Below the pieces are notes generated by a model. The model worked only from the letters and a program-made list of their open reading frames with translations. It made no database searches and had not been told where the DNA came from. A DNA stretch of 64,000 nucleotides. It comes from Myxococcus flavus (GTDB lineage: Bacteria; Myxococcota; Myxococcia; Myxococcales; Myxococcaceae). The stretch is from the NCBI RefSeq assembly GCF_050038885.1, contig NZ_CP143624.1:8990001-9054000 (forward strand). Reading direction: 5' to 3'. The position numbers and the translations under genes are program-made. Of this stretch, positions 45,984-57,030 are shown one piece after another; the stretch's first letter is position 1, and each line of letters opens with the position of its first letter.

Positions 45984-47185
45984 CGCTCGGCCACCTGCAG
46001 CGAGTGAAGGAGGAACGGGTCCCTCACGGGCACCGTGTAGCCGCCCCGCGCGAGGGCCCAGCACGCCGCCACCGTGAGGCCCCCCACGCCCACCCAGGCC
46101 GTGAGCCCCGTCCAGTGGAGGAAGACGCCCCGGGGATGGAGCGCGGGCATCACCAGCCAGTACACGTCCACCCCACGCATCAGCAGCAGCCACACCGCCA
46201 CCATCCCCAGCGAGCGAGGGTGCTGCTTGACGCGCCGAACGAGCAGCAGGAAGAAAGGCACCGCGAAGTGCCCCACCGCGAGCAGCACCGCCCACCAGCG
46301 CCAGCCGCCGTCCAGCCGGGCGCGGTACCACGGCACCTCCTCCGGCAGCGAAGCCACCCACATCAACATGAACTGCGAGTAGCCGCAGTAGGCCCACAGG
46401 CACACGAAGGCCAGCAGCAGCGTGCCCAGGCGCCGGAAGTGGTGCGGCCCCATGAGCGCGCCGAACTGCCCCGGCCCCCGCCACACGGCGGCCAGCACCG
46501 CCACGGTGGACAGCGCGGCGACCACTGCGCCGCAGCCCACGTAGAGCCCGTACACCGTGGACTTCCACAGGGGCTCCAGCGACATCATCCAGTCCAGGCT
46601 CGCGAAGGACAGGCACAGCACCAGCACCGGCAAGGCCCCGGCCGACAACCTGCGCTGCCTCTGCGTGAGCCGCACGCTGGTGGCGCTGATGCCGGCTTCC
46701 GCGTCCTGGCGCACGGACCAGCGATACAGCAGCCACGCCACGGCGCCCCAGATTCCGAAGTACACGGCCGCTCGCGCGAGGAAGAAAGGCACGTTGAGGT
46801 ACGGGCGCTTGTGCTCCAGCAGGTGGTGCCCGTGCGAACCGAGGTCCGGAGGTGGACTCACCCACGGGAACAGCTGCGGCATGGCGAGCGCCACGGGGAC
46901 GAAGAGGACGGCGAAGAGCGGGCAGCAGGCGGCCATGACCTCCAGGGGGCGCCGCAGCACCGTGGGCCAGCGCGCACGGGAGGCATGGAAGGCCGCGAGG
47001 ATGATGAGCGCCCCCAGGCACAACGAGAGCCAGTAGGCGAAGGCGAACAGGTAACCGTAGGCCGCGTCCCGGGGCGCGGTCGCGGCGCCCGCCCCCGTGG
47101 CCACCAGGCCCAGCACGCCCGCGGCCAGCGAGCCCACCCGGATGCGCCGATCGCCCTCCCACCGCGCGAGCACGTCCACCGTCAT
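45980..47185 (-). CDS. actF: Alternative complex III subunit ActF
   Basis: This is a 401-residue integral membrane protein with about ten helices. It is the smaller, divergent relative of ActC in the complex. Start: MTVDVLARWEGDRRI at 47185 overlaps the ActE stop (ATGA), so the longer in-frame extension upstream is rejected. Sequence landmarks include FAYWLSLCLGALIILAAFH and SLDWMMSLEPLWKSTVYG. It helps form the quinol-oxidizing membrane core. Confidence 0.9.
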   Translation of the reverse strand: MTVDVLARWEGDRRIRVGSLAAGVLGLVATGAGAATAPRDAAYGYLFAFAYWLSLCLGALIILAAFHASRARWPTVLRRPLEVMAACCPLFAVLFVPVALAMPQLFPWVSPPPDLGSHGHHLLEHKRPYLNVPFFLARAAVYFGIWGAVAWLLYRWSVRQDAEAGISATSVRLTQRQRRLSAGALPVLVLCLSFASLDWMMSLEPLWKSTVYGLYVGCGAVVAALSTVAVLAAVWRGPGQFGALMGPHHFRRLGTLLLAFVCLWAYCGYSQFMLMWVASLPEEVPWYRARLDGGWRWWAVLLAVGHFAVPFFLLLVRRVKQHPRSLGMVAVWLLLMRGVDVYWLVMPALHPRGVFLHWTGLTAWVGVGGLTVAACWALARGGYTVPVRDPFLLHSLQVAER

Positions 47186-47883
47186 GGAACACCTCCCGAC
47201 CCGGTCTGCTGCTGGAGCGAGGACTGGATGTCCGGGGGCGCGTCGGACAGCGGCGCCCGCTGGCTGTAGGCGAGCACCCGCAGCCACGCCACCACCGCCC
47301 AGCGCTCCTCGGGTGGCAGCTCCGCCGCATACGAGGGCATCAGCCCGTACCCCTCGGTGATGACCTGGTAGTAGAAGCCCGGAGGGTGTGGCAGCGCCTC
47401 CCAGCCGGGCGGCAGCGGCCCCTCCCCCTCCCCGCCCGCGTCGGCGACGCCGCCGTCCGCGTTCACCGCGCCTCGCGCCGGGTGGACCGCGTGGTGCGGC
47501 CCGTAGAGCGCGGGCGGCGCCCGCAGCTGCATGTTCTCACCGACGATGCTCTGTCCGTCCCCCGTGAGCCCGTGACAGGGCGCACACCACGTCTCGAAAT
47601 GGCCCCGGCCGCGCAGGAGCAGCTCGCGCGTGAGCGTCAGGGGGAATCGCGCGGGGTCCACCAGTCCTCCGTCAGGTACCTCCGCGGGGACATAGGGCGC
47701 CTGGCGGCGGTACCACTCCTGGGGCACCGTGCCCGGCACCGGCGGCCGCATGGCGCGCCCATCCGCGAATTTCGGGTCGGCGGAGTACGCGTTGTCGCGC
47801 GGCTGCACCTGCATGGGGTCCTCATCCACGCAGGCGGCCAGCGCGAGGGCGACCACGGCCGCTGAGCGAAGGCGCGCGCTCAT
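47182..47883 (-). CDS. actE: Alternative complex III subunit ActE, monoheme cytochrome c lipoprotein
   Basis: This is a 233-residue periplasmic cytochrome. The N-terminus is lipoprotein-like (AAVVALALAACVDED), and one heme site, CAPCHGLTGDG, lies near the middle, with Met in GLMPSYA as the distal ligand. The loop between is Gly/Ala-rich. It carries electrons out of ACIII toward the caa3 oxidase. Overlaps actD and actF by 4 bp each. Confidence 0.9.
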   Translation of the reverse strand: MSARLRSAAVVALALAACVDEDPMQVQPRDNAYSADPKFADGRAMRPPVPGTVPQEWYRRQAPYVPAEVPDGGLVDPARFPLTLTRELLLRGRGHFETWCAPCHGLTGDGQSIVGENMQLRAPPALYGPHHAVHPARGAVNADGGVADAGGEGEGPLPPGWEALPHPPGFYYQVITEGYGLMPSYAAELPPEERWAVVAWLRVLAYSQRAPLSDAPPDIQSSLQQQTGSGGVP

Positions 47884-48403
47884 TCGCCCTCCTCCACCTG
47901 GGATACCTGCACCGCGCCCAGCTCCCGCAGGGCCTGGTCCGCCGCGGCGCCCCCCGCGTCATCGTCCACGGCCACCGCCACCCAGAAGCCGTCGATGCTG
48001 GCGCTGCGGAAGACCTCGAGGCCGAGGAATGGATGCGTCACCCGGGGCAACCCGCACGCGATGAGCACGCCCAGGAAGAGGGCGCCCGCGGCCGACAGCA
48101 CCGCCGTCTCGAACATGACGGGGATGTAGACGGGGCCGGAGTGCAGCGGCCGGGCGCCCACGTTCAACGGCCAGTCCACCGCCTGGGTGAACCACTGCGC
48201 GACGTAGGCGCCGGCCGCCCCGCCCACGCCGGCGACGAGCGCCAGCAACGGCAGCCGCGAAGACGGCACGTCCAGCACCGAGTCCACGCCGTCCAGCGGG
48301 AAAGGCGTGTAGGTGTCCAGCCGGGTGAAGCCCCGTGCGCGCAGGCCTCGCGCCGCCTCCAGCAGCCGCTCGGGGGAGCGGAACTCGCCCAGGAGCCAGC
48401 GCT

Positions 48404-48407
<4 letters not shown>
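47880..48407 (-). CDS. actD: Alternative complex III subunit ActD (DUF3341)
   Basis: This is a 175-residue protein matching the ActD family: a short N-terminal soluble part (EFRSPERLLEAARGLRARGF, LDTYTPFPLDGVD), two membrane helices (LLALVAGVGGAAGAYVAQWF and AVLSAAGALFLGVLIACGL) and a small C-terminal domain. It sits between actC and actE with 4-bp overlaps on both sides. Confidence 0.93.
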
Positions 48408-49833
<1,426 letters not shown>

Positions 49834-49837
<4 letters not shown>

Positions 49838-52767
49838 GCCAGCTCCTCCGAGGGGTTCTTCAGCCGGATGAGGTGGACGGTGCGCGGCCGTGTGCCCAGC
49901 TCGTGCAGCAGCGCGTAGTGGCGCGCATCCTCGTGCAGGCGGGAGACCTCCGCGTCCGGGTGGTTGAGGTCCCCGAAGACGATGGCGTTCGTGGGACAGG
50001 CCTGCGCGCAGGCGGTGACGACCTCCCCGGGCCGGATGGCGCGGCCCTCCACCCGGGCGGTGATGCGCGCGGCCTCGATGCGCTGCACGCAGTACGTGCA
50101 CTTCTCCATCACCCCGCGCGGACGCACCGTCACCTGCGGGTTGCGGTACATCCGGGCCAGCGGGTCATGCCCCGTGTAGTTCAGGTAGTTGAAGCGCCGG
50201 ACCTTGTAGGGGCAGTTGTTGGAGCAGTACCGCGTGCCGATGCAGCGGTTGTAGACCATCTGGTTCAGGCCCTCGTCCGAGTGGACGGTGGCCGCCACCG
50301 GGCACACGTATTCGCAGGGCGCGTACTCGCAGTGCACGCACATCAGCGGCTGGGTGATGACGCCCGGGTTCTCGTCGGAGCCCAGGAAGTACCGGTCGAT
50401 GCGCAGCCAGTGCATCTCCCGGCCGCGGAGGACCTGTGCCCTGCCCACCGCGGGGATGCTGTTCTCCGCCTGGCAGGCCACCACACACGCGCTGCACCCG
50501 GTGCACCGATGCAGGTCGATGGCCATGGCCCAGCGGTGCGGCGGCTCCACGTGCCTGGGGTTCGGTGGGTACAGGTGCTCCTTCGGCTCCTGGAAGCCCT
50601 TCAGCAGCTCGTCCCTGTGGGCCTCGAAGTTCTTGCGCGTCGTCTGGAGCGCCAGCGGACGCTCCTCCATGCGCCAGTGCTCCTGGGTAAGGGCGAAGTC
50701 GTGGCGCCCCTCCAATCGGGTGAGGCGCGCGCCGGAGACGGCCCATGGCGCGTCCTGGAAGCGCAAGGTGTAGGCGTTGAAGCCCACGCCGACGGCGACG
50801 GGGCCGCCCCGGGTTCTTCCGTAGCCGAGCGGCAGCGTGACGGTGTCGTCGGCCTGCCCGGGCACCACGAGCACCGGGGCGTCCAGTGCGCGCCCCCTCA
50901 CCTCCAGCCGCACACGAGAGCCCCGCTCCAGCCCCAGACGTGAGGCCGTGGCCGGACTCACCTGCGCGGCGTTGTCCCACGTCACCTTCGTGATGGGGTC
51001 TGGCAGCTCCTGGAGCCAGGGGTTGGCGCCGAATCGGCCGTCATGCACCTTGGCGTCGGGCACGAAATGCAGCTCGAGGTGCTCCCCCACCGGCGGCGGC
51101 AGGGCCCGCACCGCCGCGAGCACCCGGGCCGAATCCACGTGCGCCTCGACCTCGGGAAGCTGCGTCCCCGGGATGACGCCGTCCGCGAGCCAGCCCTCCC
51201 ACTCCCGATCGGCCATGCCCGTACGCTCGCGCCACAGCGCCCGAAGCCGGTCGTAGGCAGAGGCATCCAATTCGCCCGTGAAGGCCGCTACCAGGTCCAG
51301 GGGCGCGACGGCGGCCTCCACCAGCGGCGCGATGAGCGGCTGGAGGATGGTGGCGGTGCCGTCAGTGGCCCGTCCGTCCTCCCACGCTTCGTAGGGGTGC
51401 GTGGAGGGAACGCTCCATGTGCACGCGGCGGCGGTCTCGTCGTCGTGGAGTGCGCAGTACACCGCGTCCCGCACGTGGCCCAGCGCCTCGCCGAGCGGCA
51501 CATCCGCTGGCGCGCGATAGACAGGATTCCAGGCGGTGATGAACACCGTGTCCACCGTGCCCGCGCGCAGCTCGTCGACGAGCGTGGCCAGGGCCACCGC
51601 ATCGGGCGCGGGGGACAGCGTCTCGTCCACCAGCACCACCGTGTCGCCCATCGCCCCCAGGGCCTCGTTGACCAGGTGCACGAGCGCATGCACCGCCGCG
51701 GGCTGCCGCGCCCCGGCGACCACGAGCGCCCGGCGCCCCTGCCCCGCCAGGTCCCTGGCCGCGGCGGAGACCCAGCGCCGTTCCTCGTCGCTCAGGGCAA
51801 CGGTGTCCTCAGACAGTCCCGCCAGCTCGGCGCGCCCCAGCGCCCGGCCCACTTCGGCGGCGAGAGCGCGCGCCAGCTGCGGCACGCGGGAGGGCCTTGC
51901 CCGGAGCCGCTGGTCCGCGAAGGCGCCGGTGACCGAGAGGTGGCTCTCCACCACCCACAGCCGGTTCAGGTCCGGTGGCGTGCGGGCGGCGACGAACTCG
52001 TGCGCGGTGCGCGGGCTCCCCGGCAGTGTGGAGAGGAAGTCATCTTCCAGCGACACCACCGTGCGAGCGGTACGGAATCGAGGCAGCGCTCTCAGCGGAC
52101 GGCCGAAGGCCAGGCGTGTGCCCTCCTGGGCAGCGCCCGTATCCGTCGCGCTGAAGGGCACCACGCGGGCGCGTGGATAGCGCTCCAGCACCCGGGCATG
52201 GGCCCGCGCCCACAGCGGCGAGGCCGTGGGCTCCACCAGCAGCCGCAGCCCGGCTCCCGCGTCCGTGCGCGCGGCGAGCGCTTGCAGCCGGGCGAAGAGG
52301 GCGGCACGTGTCGTGGGCGCGCCTCGATGGCGCACGACCCGAGACCGATGCGGGTCGTAGACGCCCAGCAACGAGGCCTGTTCGTGCGCGCCCGCGGCCC
52401 CGAGGCTCTCCGGTTGGATGGGATTGCCCTCCACCTTGGTGGGCCGTCCCTCATGGCTGCGCACCACCAGGCCCCGCACATGGCCTTCCAGGGTCAGGCC
52501 CGTGGCGTAGTGGAGCGGCACGCCCGGAGTCACCTCGGGCGGCTGCCGCGAGTAGGGCAGCACCTTCTCTGGCGGCTGGCGAAAGCAGCCGGAGAGCCCC
52601 GCCGCCGCCGCGCCAAAGGCAGCCAGCTCCAGCAGCACTCGTCGGGGGAGCCCTTCCGGTGGACTCCCTGCCGTGAAGGCGCCCGCGTGTCGCGCCTCCA
52701 GGCTCCTCCAGGCCGTGGGGGCTTCAGCCAGCACCGGCAATGGATAGCGGTCGTTCACCGGTGACAT
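49834..52767 (-). CDS. actB: Alternative complex III subunit ActB (molybdopterin-like and Fe-S fusion)
   Basis: This is a 977-residue protein. A twin-arginine-like start (PRRVLLELAAFGAAAAGLSG) precedes a molybdopterin-oxidoreductase-like domain of about 680 residues that in ACIII does not bind Mo. A ferredoxin-like domain at the C-terminus has four cluster groups: CTGCSACVVACQAEN, CVHCEYAPCEYVCPVAAT, CIGTRYCSNNCPYKVRRF and CTYCVQRIEAARI...CAQACPTNAI. The start at 52767 (MSPVNDRY) overlaps the ActA stop by 13 bp; the frame continues far upstream through actA but that part is a shadow. Confidence 0.93.
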
Positions 52768-53402
52768 GTGTTGCACTCGATTCGCGGAGAAACGTGCAGG
52801 GCGGCCTGGACCTGGCGTCCCGTCTCCCGGGCGTCGCCCGGAGGGCTCCAGGTCATGTCGGCGACATGTTCGATTGGACGAAGGTGCGGCACCGGATCGC
52901 GGTGACACTCCAGGCACCAGCCCATGGTGAGTGGCGCCACCTGCTCCATCAGCGGCATCTGGTCCACGCGACCGTGACAGCTCACACACCCCACGCCCTT
53001 GTGGACGTGAATGGCGTGGTTGAAGAACACGAAGTGCGGCAGGCGGTGAACGCGGTTCCACGGGATGGGCCGGTCCTCGAAGTAGCTCTGGCGTACTGGC
53101 GCCAGCTGCGGACTCTCGTTCCAGATCTGCCCGTGGCAGCCCATGCAGCGGCTGGTGGGAGGCACGCCCGCGTAGGGGCCCTCCCAGGCGCCTTCGTGGC
53201 AGTAGCGGCAGCCGATGCCCTCGTCCCCGACATGATGGCGGTGGTCGAACTGCACTGGCTGCTGGACCGGCTCGAAGGCGGCAGTGCCCAGGGGGCTTCG
53301 GGCCAGCAACATGAGCACCGCCGTCCCCAGGACGGGCAGCGCGGCCATGAGGCCGAGCACACCGCGCAGAAGATGATCTGTCCCTGGAGGAAAGAGCCCC
53401 AT
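52755..53402 (-). CDS. actA: Alternative complex III subunit ActA, pentaheme cytochrome c
   Basis: This is a 215-residue membrane-anchored cytochrome. One N-terminal helix (LLRGVLGLMAALPVLGTAVLML) is followed by five CxxCH heme sites in order: CRYCH, CMGCH, CVSCH, CLECH and CNTCH, the exact number found in ActA. It is the first gene of an 11-gene operon (actABCDEF, a small membrane protein, coxBACD) transcribed leftwards from a 323-bp divergent region. Confidence 0.95.
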   Translation of the reverse strand: MGLFPPGTDHLLRGVLGLMAALPVLGTAVLMLLARSPLGTAAFEPVQQPVQFDHRHHVGDEGIGCRYCHEGAWEGPYAGVPPTSRCMGCHGQIWNESPQLAPVRQSYFEDRPIPWNRVHRLPHFVFFNHAIHVHKGVGCVSCHGRVDQMPLMEQVAPLTMGWCLECHRDPVPHLRPIEHVADMTWSPPGDARETGRQVQAALHVSPRIECNTCHR

Positions 53403-53471
53403 ACCCCGTCACCACGTCGAAGCCCCCGCACTACAGGGAAGCCCGAGGGCACGCGTGGGTGAAGCGCGAGA

Positions 53472-53581
53472 GGCTGTCGGTTAGCCCACGGCCCATCGCG
53501 CCCATGTCCATCCACGCACAGGCATCTCGGCATGAACGATGATGGGCTGTCGGAAGCCTGACGACGGGATTCCGACAGCCC
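53472..53581. promoter_or_regulatory. Perfect inverted repeat plus third half-site upstream of the ACIII-caa3 operon
   Basis: In the 323-bp gap between actA (leftward) and the FAD/Fe-S dehydrogenase gene (rightward), GGGCTGTCGGAA (53544-53555) is repeated inverted as TTCCGACAGCCC (53570-53581) with a 14-bp spacer. A further copy of the core GGCTGTCGG stands at 53472-53480. Three copies of one 9-mer in a divergent promoter gap suggest an operator for a dimeric regulator. A hairpin role in RNA is an alternative. Nothing else was recognised in this gap. Confidence 0.5.
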
Positions 53582-53725
53582 CTCGGGACGTCCCGGCCGC
53601 TCCAATGAGGACCCGGGAGACGTGCGCCGCGCTGCCCTCGTGTGCCCCTCCCGCGCGCGCCCGGTGCGTAGGTTCTCTGCGTGCCCCGGCCTCGGGCATG
53701 CACTGAACGGGGGGAGGAAACAGCC

Positions 53726-56700
53726 ATGCGGACTGCGGACGCCATCCAACGCACCCTCTCGCGGCTCTCGCGCAAGCGGCCCATCGTGCACCCGCTCCCG
53801 GCGACGCAGGGCGGCGACGTCACCGTGGACGTGCGAGGGCTGGAGGCGGCGCTGCGCCGCTCCGTGGAAGGCGAAGTCCGCTTCGACCACGGGAGCCGTG
53901 CGCTCTATGCCACGGACGCCTCCAACTACCGGCAGGTGCCCATCGGCGTCGTCATTCCCCGCAGCCTCGACGACGTCCTCGCCACCGTGCGCGCCTGCCG
54001 CGAGTACGACGCTCCGCTCCTATCGCGCGGCGGAGGCACGAGCCTGGCCGGCCAGAGCTGCAACGTGGCCGTCGTCATCGACTGGATGAAGTACCTGGGC
54101 CGGGTGCTGGAGCTGGACCCGGGCACGAAGACGGCCCGCGTCCAGCCCGGCACCGTCCTGGACCACCTGCGCGACACGGCCGAGCAGCACCACCTCACCT
54201 TCGGCCCGGACCCGGCCACGCACGACCACTGCACCCTTGGCGGCATGCTGGGCAACAACTCGTGTGGCGCCCATGCCCAGATGGCCGGCCCCGTCTCGCA
54301 CAACGTGCGGGCGCTGGACGTGCTCACCTATGACGGCCTGCGCCTGAAGGTAGGCCCCACCAGTGACGCGGAGCTGGAGGCCCTCATCCGGGCCGGCGGC
54401 CGGCGCGGGGACATCTACCGCAAGCTGCGCGACCTGAGAGACAGGTACGCAGACGAGATTCGCCGCCGCTACCCGCCGATTCCGCGGCGCATCTCCGGCT
54501 ACAACCTCGACGCGCTGCTGCCCGAACACGGCTTCGACGTGGCGCGCGCGCTGGTGGGCACCGAGGGCACCTGCGTCACCGTCCTGGAGGCGACGCTGAA
54601 GCTCGTGCCCAGCCCGCCGCACCGGGTGGTGGTGATGCTCGGCTATCCGGACATCTACATCGCCGGAGACCACGCCCACGAGCTCGCCGAGCGCTTCCAC
54701 CCGCTCGCGCTGGAGGGACTGGATGACGAGCTCATCCACAACGTCGTCGTGAAGGGCCGCACGAGCGAGCTGGAGTCCCTCCACCCCCAGAGCTCACACG
54801 CCGAGTTCCTCGACCTCCTTCCGAAAGGCCAGGGCTACCTCATGCTCGAGCTCGGCGGGGACACGCCGAAGGAGGCCGTCGAGCGGGCGCACGAGCTGAT
54901 GGCCGCGGTGAGCCAGGGCCAGGGCGCTCCCGTGGACATGCGGCTGTATTCGGACCGGGAACACGTCGACCACGCGTGGAAGGTTCGCGAGGCGGGCCTG
55001 GGCGCCACCGCGCGCGTGCCCGGCAGGCCAGACACCTGGCCCGGGTGGGAGGACTCGGCGGTGCCTCCGGAGAAGCTGGGGGCCTACCTGCGCGGCCTGC
55101 GCAAGCTGTACGACCGATACGGGTATGACGCCTCGCTCTACGGCCACTTCGGTCAGGCGTGCGTGCACACACGCATTGACTTCGACCTGGCCTCCGAACG
55201 GGGCATCCAGCGCTACCGCGCCTTCATCGGCGACGCGGTGGACCTCTGCGTGTCCATGGGCGGCTCGATGTCGGGCGAGCACGGCGATGGCCAGGCGCGC
55301 GCCGAGTTCCTCCCGAGGATGTTCGGCCCGGAGCTGGTGCGCGCCTTCCGCGAGTTCAAGAGCATCTGGGACCCGCACGGGAAGATGAACCCGGGCAAGG
55401 TGGTGGACCCGAACCCCATCGACCAGGAGCTGCGCCTGGGCCGGGACTACCGGGCGCGTACCTGGAAGCCACGAACGCACTTCAAGTACCCGGATGACGA
55501 CGGCCTGCTGCACCGTGCCACCGAGCGCTGCGTGGGCGTGGGCAAGTGCCGGCGGGACGGCGGCGGCACCATGTGCCCCAGCTACATGGTGACGAAGGAG
55601 GAGCTGCACACCACGCGCGGCCGCGCCCACCTGCTCTTCGAGATGCTCCAGGGCGAGGTCATCCAGAAGGGCTGGCGCGACGACAACGTGAAGGCGTCAC
55701 TGGAGCTATGCCTGGCGTGCAAGGGCTGCAAGGGCGACTGCCCGGTGCAGGTGGACCTGGCGACGTACAAGGCGGAGTTCCTGTCGCACTACTACCAGGG
55801 GCGCCTGCGTCCGCGGCCCGCCTACGCCATGGGCCTCATCATGTTCTGGGCTCGCGCGGCCATGCTGGCGCCTCGGCTGGTCAATGTCCTCACCGGCTTC
55901 CCCCCGACGCGAAAGCTGCTCCAGACGCTGGGAGGCATGACGACGCAGCGGACGATACCGCGCTTCGCGCCCGAGTCCTTCCAGCGGTGGGTGGCGCGCC
56001 GGCCAGTGTCGGCCCCCAAGCGCCGCCAGCGGGTGATGCTGTGGCCGGACACCTTCAACAACCACTTCTTCCCGGAGACGGCGGCCGCGGCGCTGGAGGT
56101 GCTGGAGGATGCGGGCTTCGAAGTGGTGGTGCCCCAGGGCTTCCTGTGCTGCGGCCGACCGCTCTACGACTTCGGCATGCTGAGCACCGCGAAGTGGATG
56201 CTGCGCCGCACGCTGGAGAGCCTCCGCCAGGAGATTGAAGCGGGCGTGCCGCTGGTGGGCCTGGAGCCGAGCTGCGTGTCCGTCTTCCGCGACGAGCTGC
56301 GCAACCTCTTCCCGGACTGGGTGCTCGCCGCACGGCTCCGCCAGCAGACATTCCTCTTCAGCGAGTTCCTGGAGAAACATGCGGAGGATGTGCCCCTGCC
56401 CCACCTGACGAAGAAGGCGGTGGTGCACGGCCACTGTCATCACAAGTCGCTCTTCCAGATGACGGACGAGAAGGCCGTGCTCGACAAGCTGGGGCTGGAC
56501 TACGAAATCCCGACGACGGGCTGCTGTGGCATGGCGGGCTCCTTCGGGTTCGAGGCCGGGGAGAAGTACGAGGTCTCCCAGAAGGTGGGCGAGCGCGTGC
56601 TGCTGCCCAAGGTGCGCGCCACGCCGCGGGACGCGCTCGTCATCGCCGACGGCTTCAGTTGCCGGGAGCAGATTGCCCAGAACACGGACCGCCGGGCGCT

Positions 56701-56962
56701 GCACGTCGCGCAGGTGGTGCGGATGGCCAAGGCGTACGGGAGCATGGGGCCCTCGGGCGACTACCCCGAGCGCGGATGGGTGACGAACGGACTGAGGCGG
56801 CCGCCGCGTCGGCGTCCGCGCACCGTGACGCTGCTGGCGGGCGTGCTGCTCGGAGGCCTGCGCACTGCGGCGGAGCTGGCGGGCGTGCTGCTCGGGGGCC
56901 TGCGGTTGCTGGGCGCCTCGCGGGCCCATCCCGAGCCCCGGCGCCTGCTGAACCAAGCTTAG
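53726..56962 (+). CDS. FAD- and Fe-S-containing 2-hydroxyacid (D-lactate-type) dehydrogenase
   Basis: This is a 1078-residue fusion enzyme. Residues 1-600 are a FAD-binding (PCMH/FAD_oxidase_C) module: LLSRGGGTSLAGQSCN and GTEGTCVTVLEATLKLVP bind FAD, and GGSMSGEHGDGQARAE is a family motif. A ferredoxin domain follows with CVGVGKCRRDGGGTMC and CLACKGCKGDCPVQ, then two CCG-type heterodisulfide-reductase domains (CCGRPLYDFG, CCGMAGSFGF). Substrate may be D-lactate, glycolate or 2-hydroxyglutarate. The start at 53726 follows GGGGGAGGAAA. The C-terminus has a hydrophobic duplicated tail described separately. Confidence 0.9.
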   Translation: MRTADAIQRTLSRLSRKRPIVHPLPATQGGDVTVDVRGLEAALRRSVEGEVRFDHGSRALYATDASNYRQVPIGVVIPRSLDDVLATVRACREYDAPLLSRGGGTSLAGQSCNVAVVIDWMKYLGRVLELDPGTKTARVQPGTVLDHLRDTAEQHHLTFGPDPATHDHCTLGGMLGNNSCGAHAQMAGPVSHNVRALDVLTYDGLRLKVGPTSDAELEALIRAGGRRGDIYRKLRDLRDRYADEIRRRYPPIPRRISGYNLDALLPEHGFDVARALVGTEGTCVTVLEATLKLVPSPPHRVVVMLGYPDIYIAGDHAHELAERFHPLALEGLDDELIHNVVVKGRTSELESLHPQSSHAEFLDLLPKGQGYLMLELGGDTPKEAVERAHELMAAVSQGQGAPVDMRLYSDREHVDHAWKVREAGLGATARVPGRPDTWPGWEDSAVPPEKLGAYLRGLRKLYDRYGYDASLYGHFGQACVHTRIDFDLASERGIQRYRAFIGDAVDLCVSMGGSMSGEHGDGQARAEFLPRMFGPELVRAFREFKSIWDPHGKMNPGKVVDPNPIDQELRLGRDYRARTWKPRTHFKYPDDDGLLHRATERCVGVGKCRRDGGGTMCPSYMVTKEELHTTRGRAHLLFEMLQGEVIQKGWRDDNVKASLELCLACKGCKGDCPVQVDLATYKAEFLSHYYQGRLRPRPAYAMGLIMFWARAAMLAPRLVNVLTGFPPTRKLLQTLGGMTTQRTIPRFAPESFQRWVARRPVSAPKRRQRVMLWPDTFNNHFFPETAAAALEVLEDAGFEVVVPQGFLCCGRPLYDFGMLSTAKWMLRRTLESLRQEIEAGVPLVGLEPSCVSVFRDELRNLFPDWVLAARLRQQTFLFSEFLEKHAEDVPLPHLTKKAVVHGHCHHKSLFQMTDEKAVLDKLGLDYEIPTTGCCGMAGSFGFEAGEKYEVSQKVGERVLLPKVRATPRDALVIADGFSCREQIAQNTDRRALHVAQVVRMAKAYGSMGPSGDYPERGWVTNGLRRPPRRRPRTVTLLAGVLLGGLRTAAELAGVLLGGLRLLGASRAHPEPRRLLNQA
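56834..56904 (+). repeat. Two-copy tandem repeat encoding a hydrophobic C-terminal tail
   Basis: A 29-bp unit occurs at 56834-56862 and 56876-56904 with one mismatch (period 42 bp, 14 residues). It encodes LAGVLLGGLR twice near the end of the FAD/Fe-S dehydrogenase. The two copies could form a membrane-associating amphipathic hairpin. Confidence 0.7.
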
Positions 56963-56991
56963 AGCCCGTAGAGTGTACTGAGCCGCACACC

Positions 56992-57019
56992 GGAGATGAC
57001 GGGTCCCCCGCGCATCTCC
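56992..57019. terminator. Possible bidirectional terminator hairpin
   Basis: GGAGATG at 56992-56998 pairs with CATCTCC at 57013-57019, extended by CGGG/CCCG inside. It lies between two convergent genes. There is no T tract on either side, so an intrinsic terminator is only likely, not certain. Confidence 0.4.
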
Positions 57020-57030
57020 AGGTGAGCACA

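Noticed and set aside
52768..53415. Extending ActB upstream through the ActA region in one open frame
   Set aside because: The region encodes pentaheme ActA in another frame, and the ActB start at 52767 fits the family and the overlap pattern.
53544..53581. Inverted repeat as an intrinsic terminator
   Set aside because: It lies in a divergent promoter region without an upstream transcription unit ending there and has no T tract; an operator is more likely.
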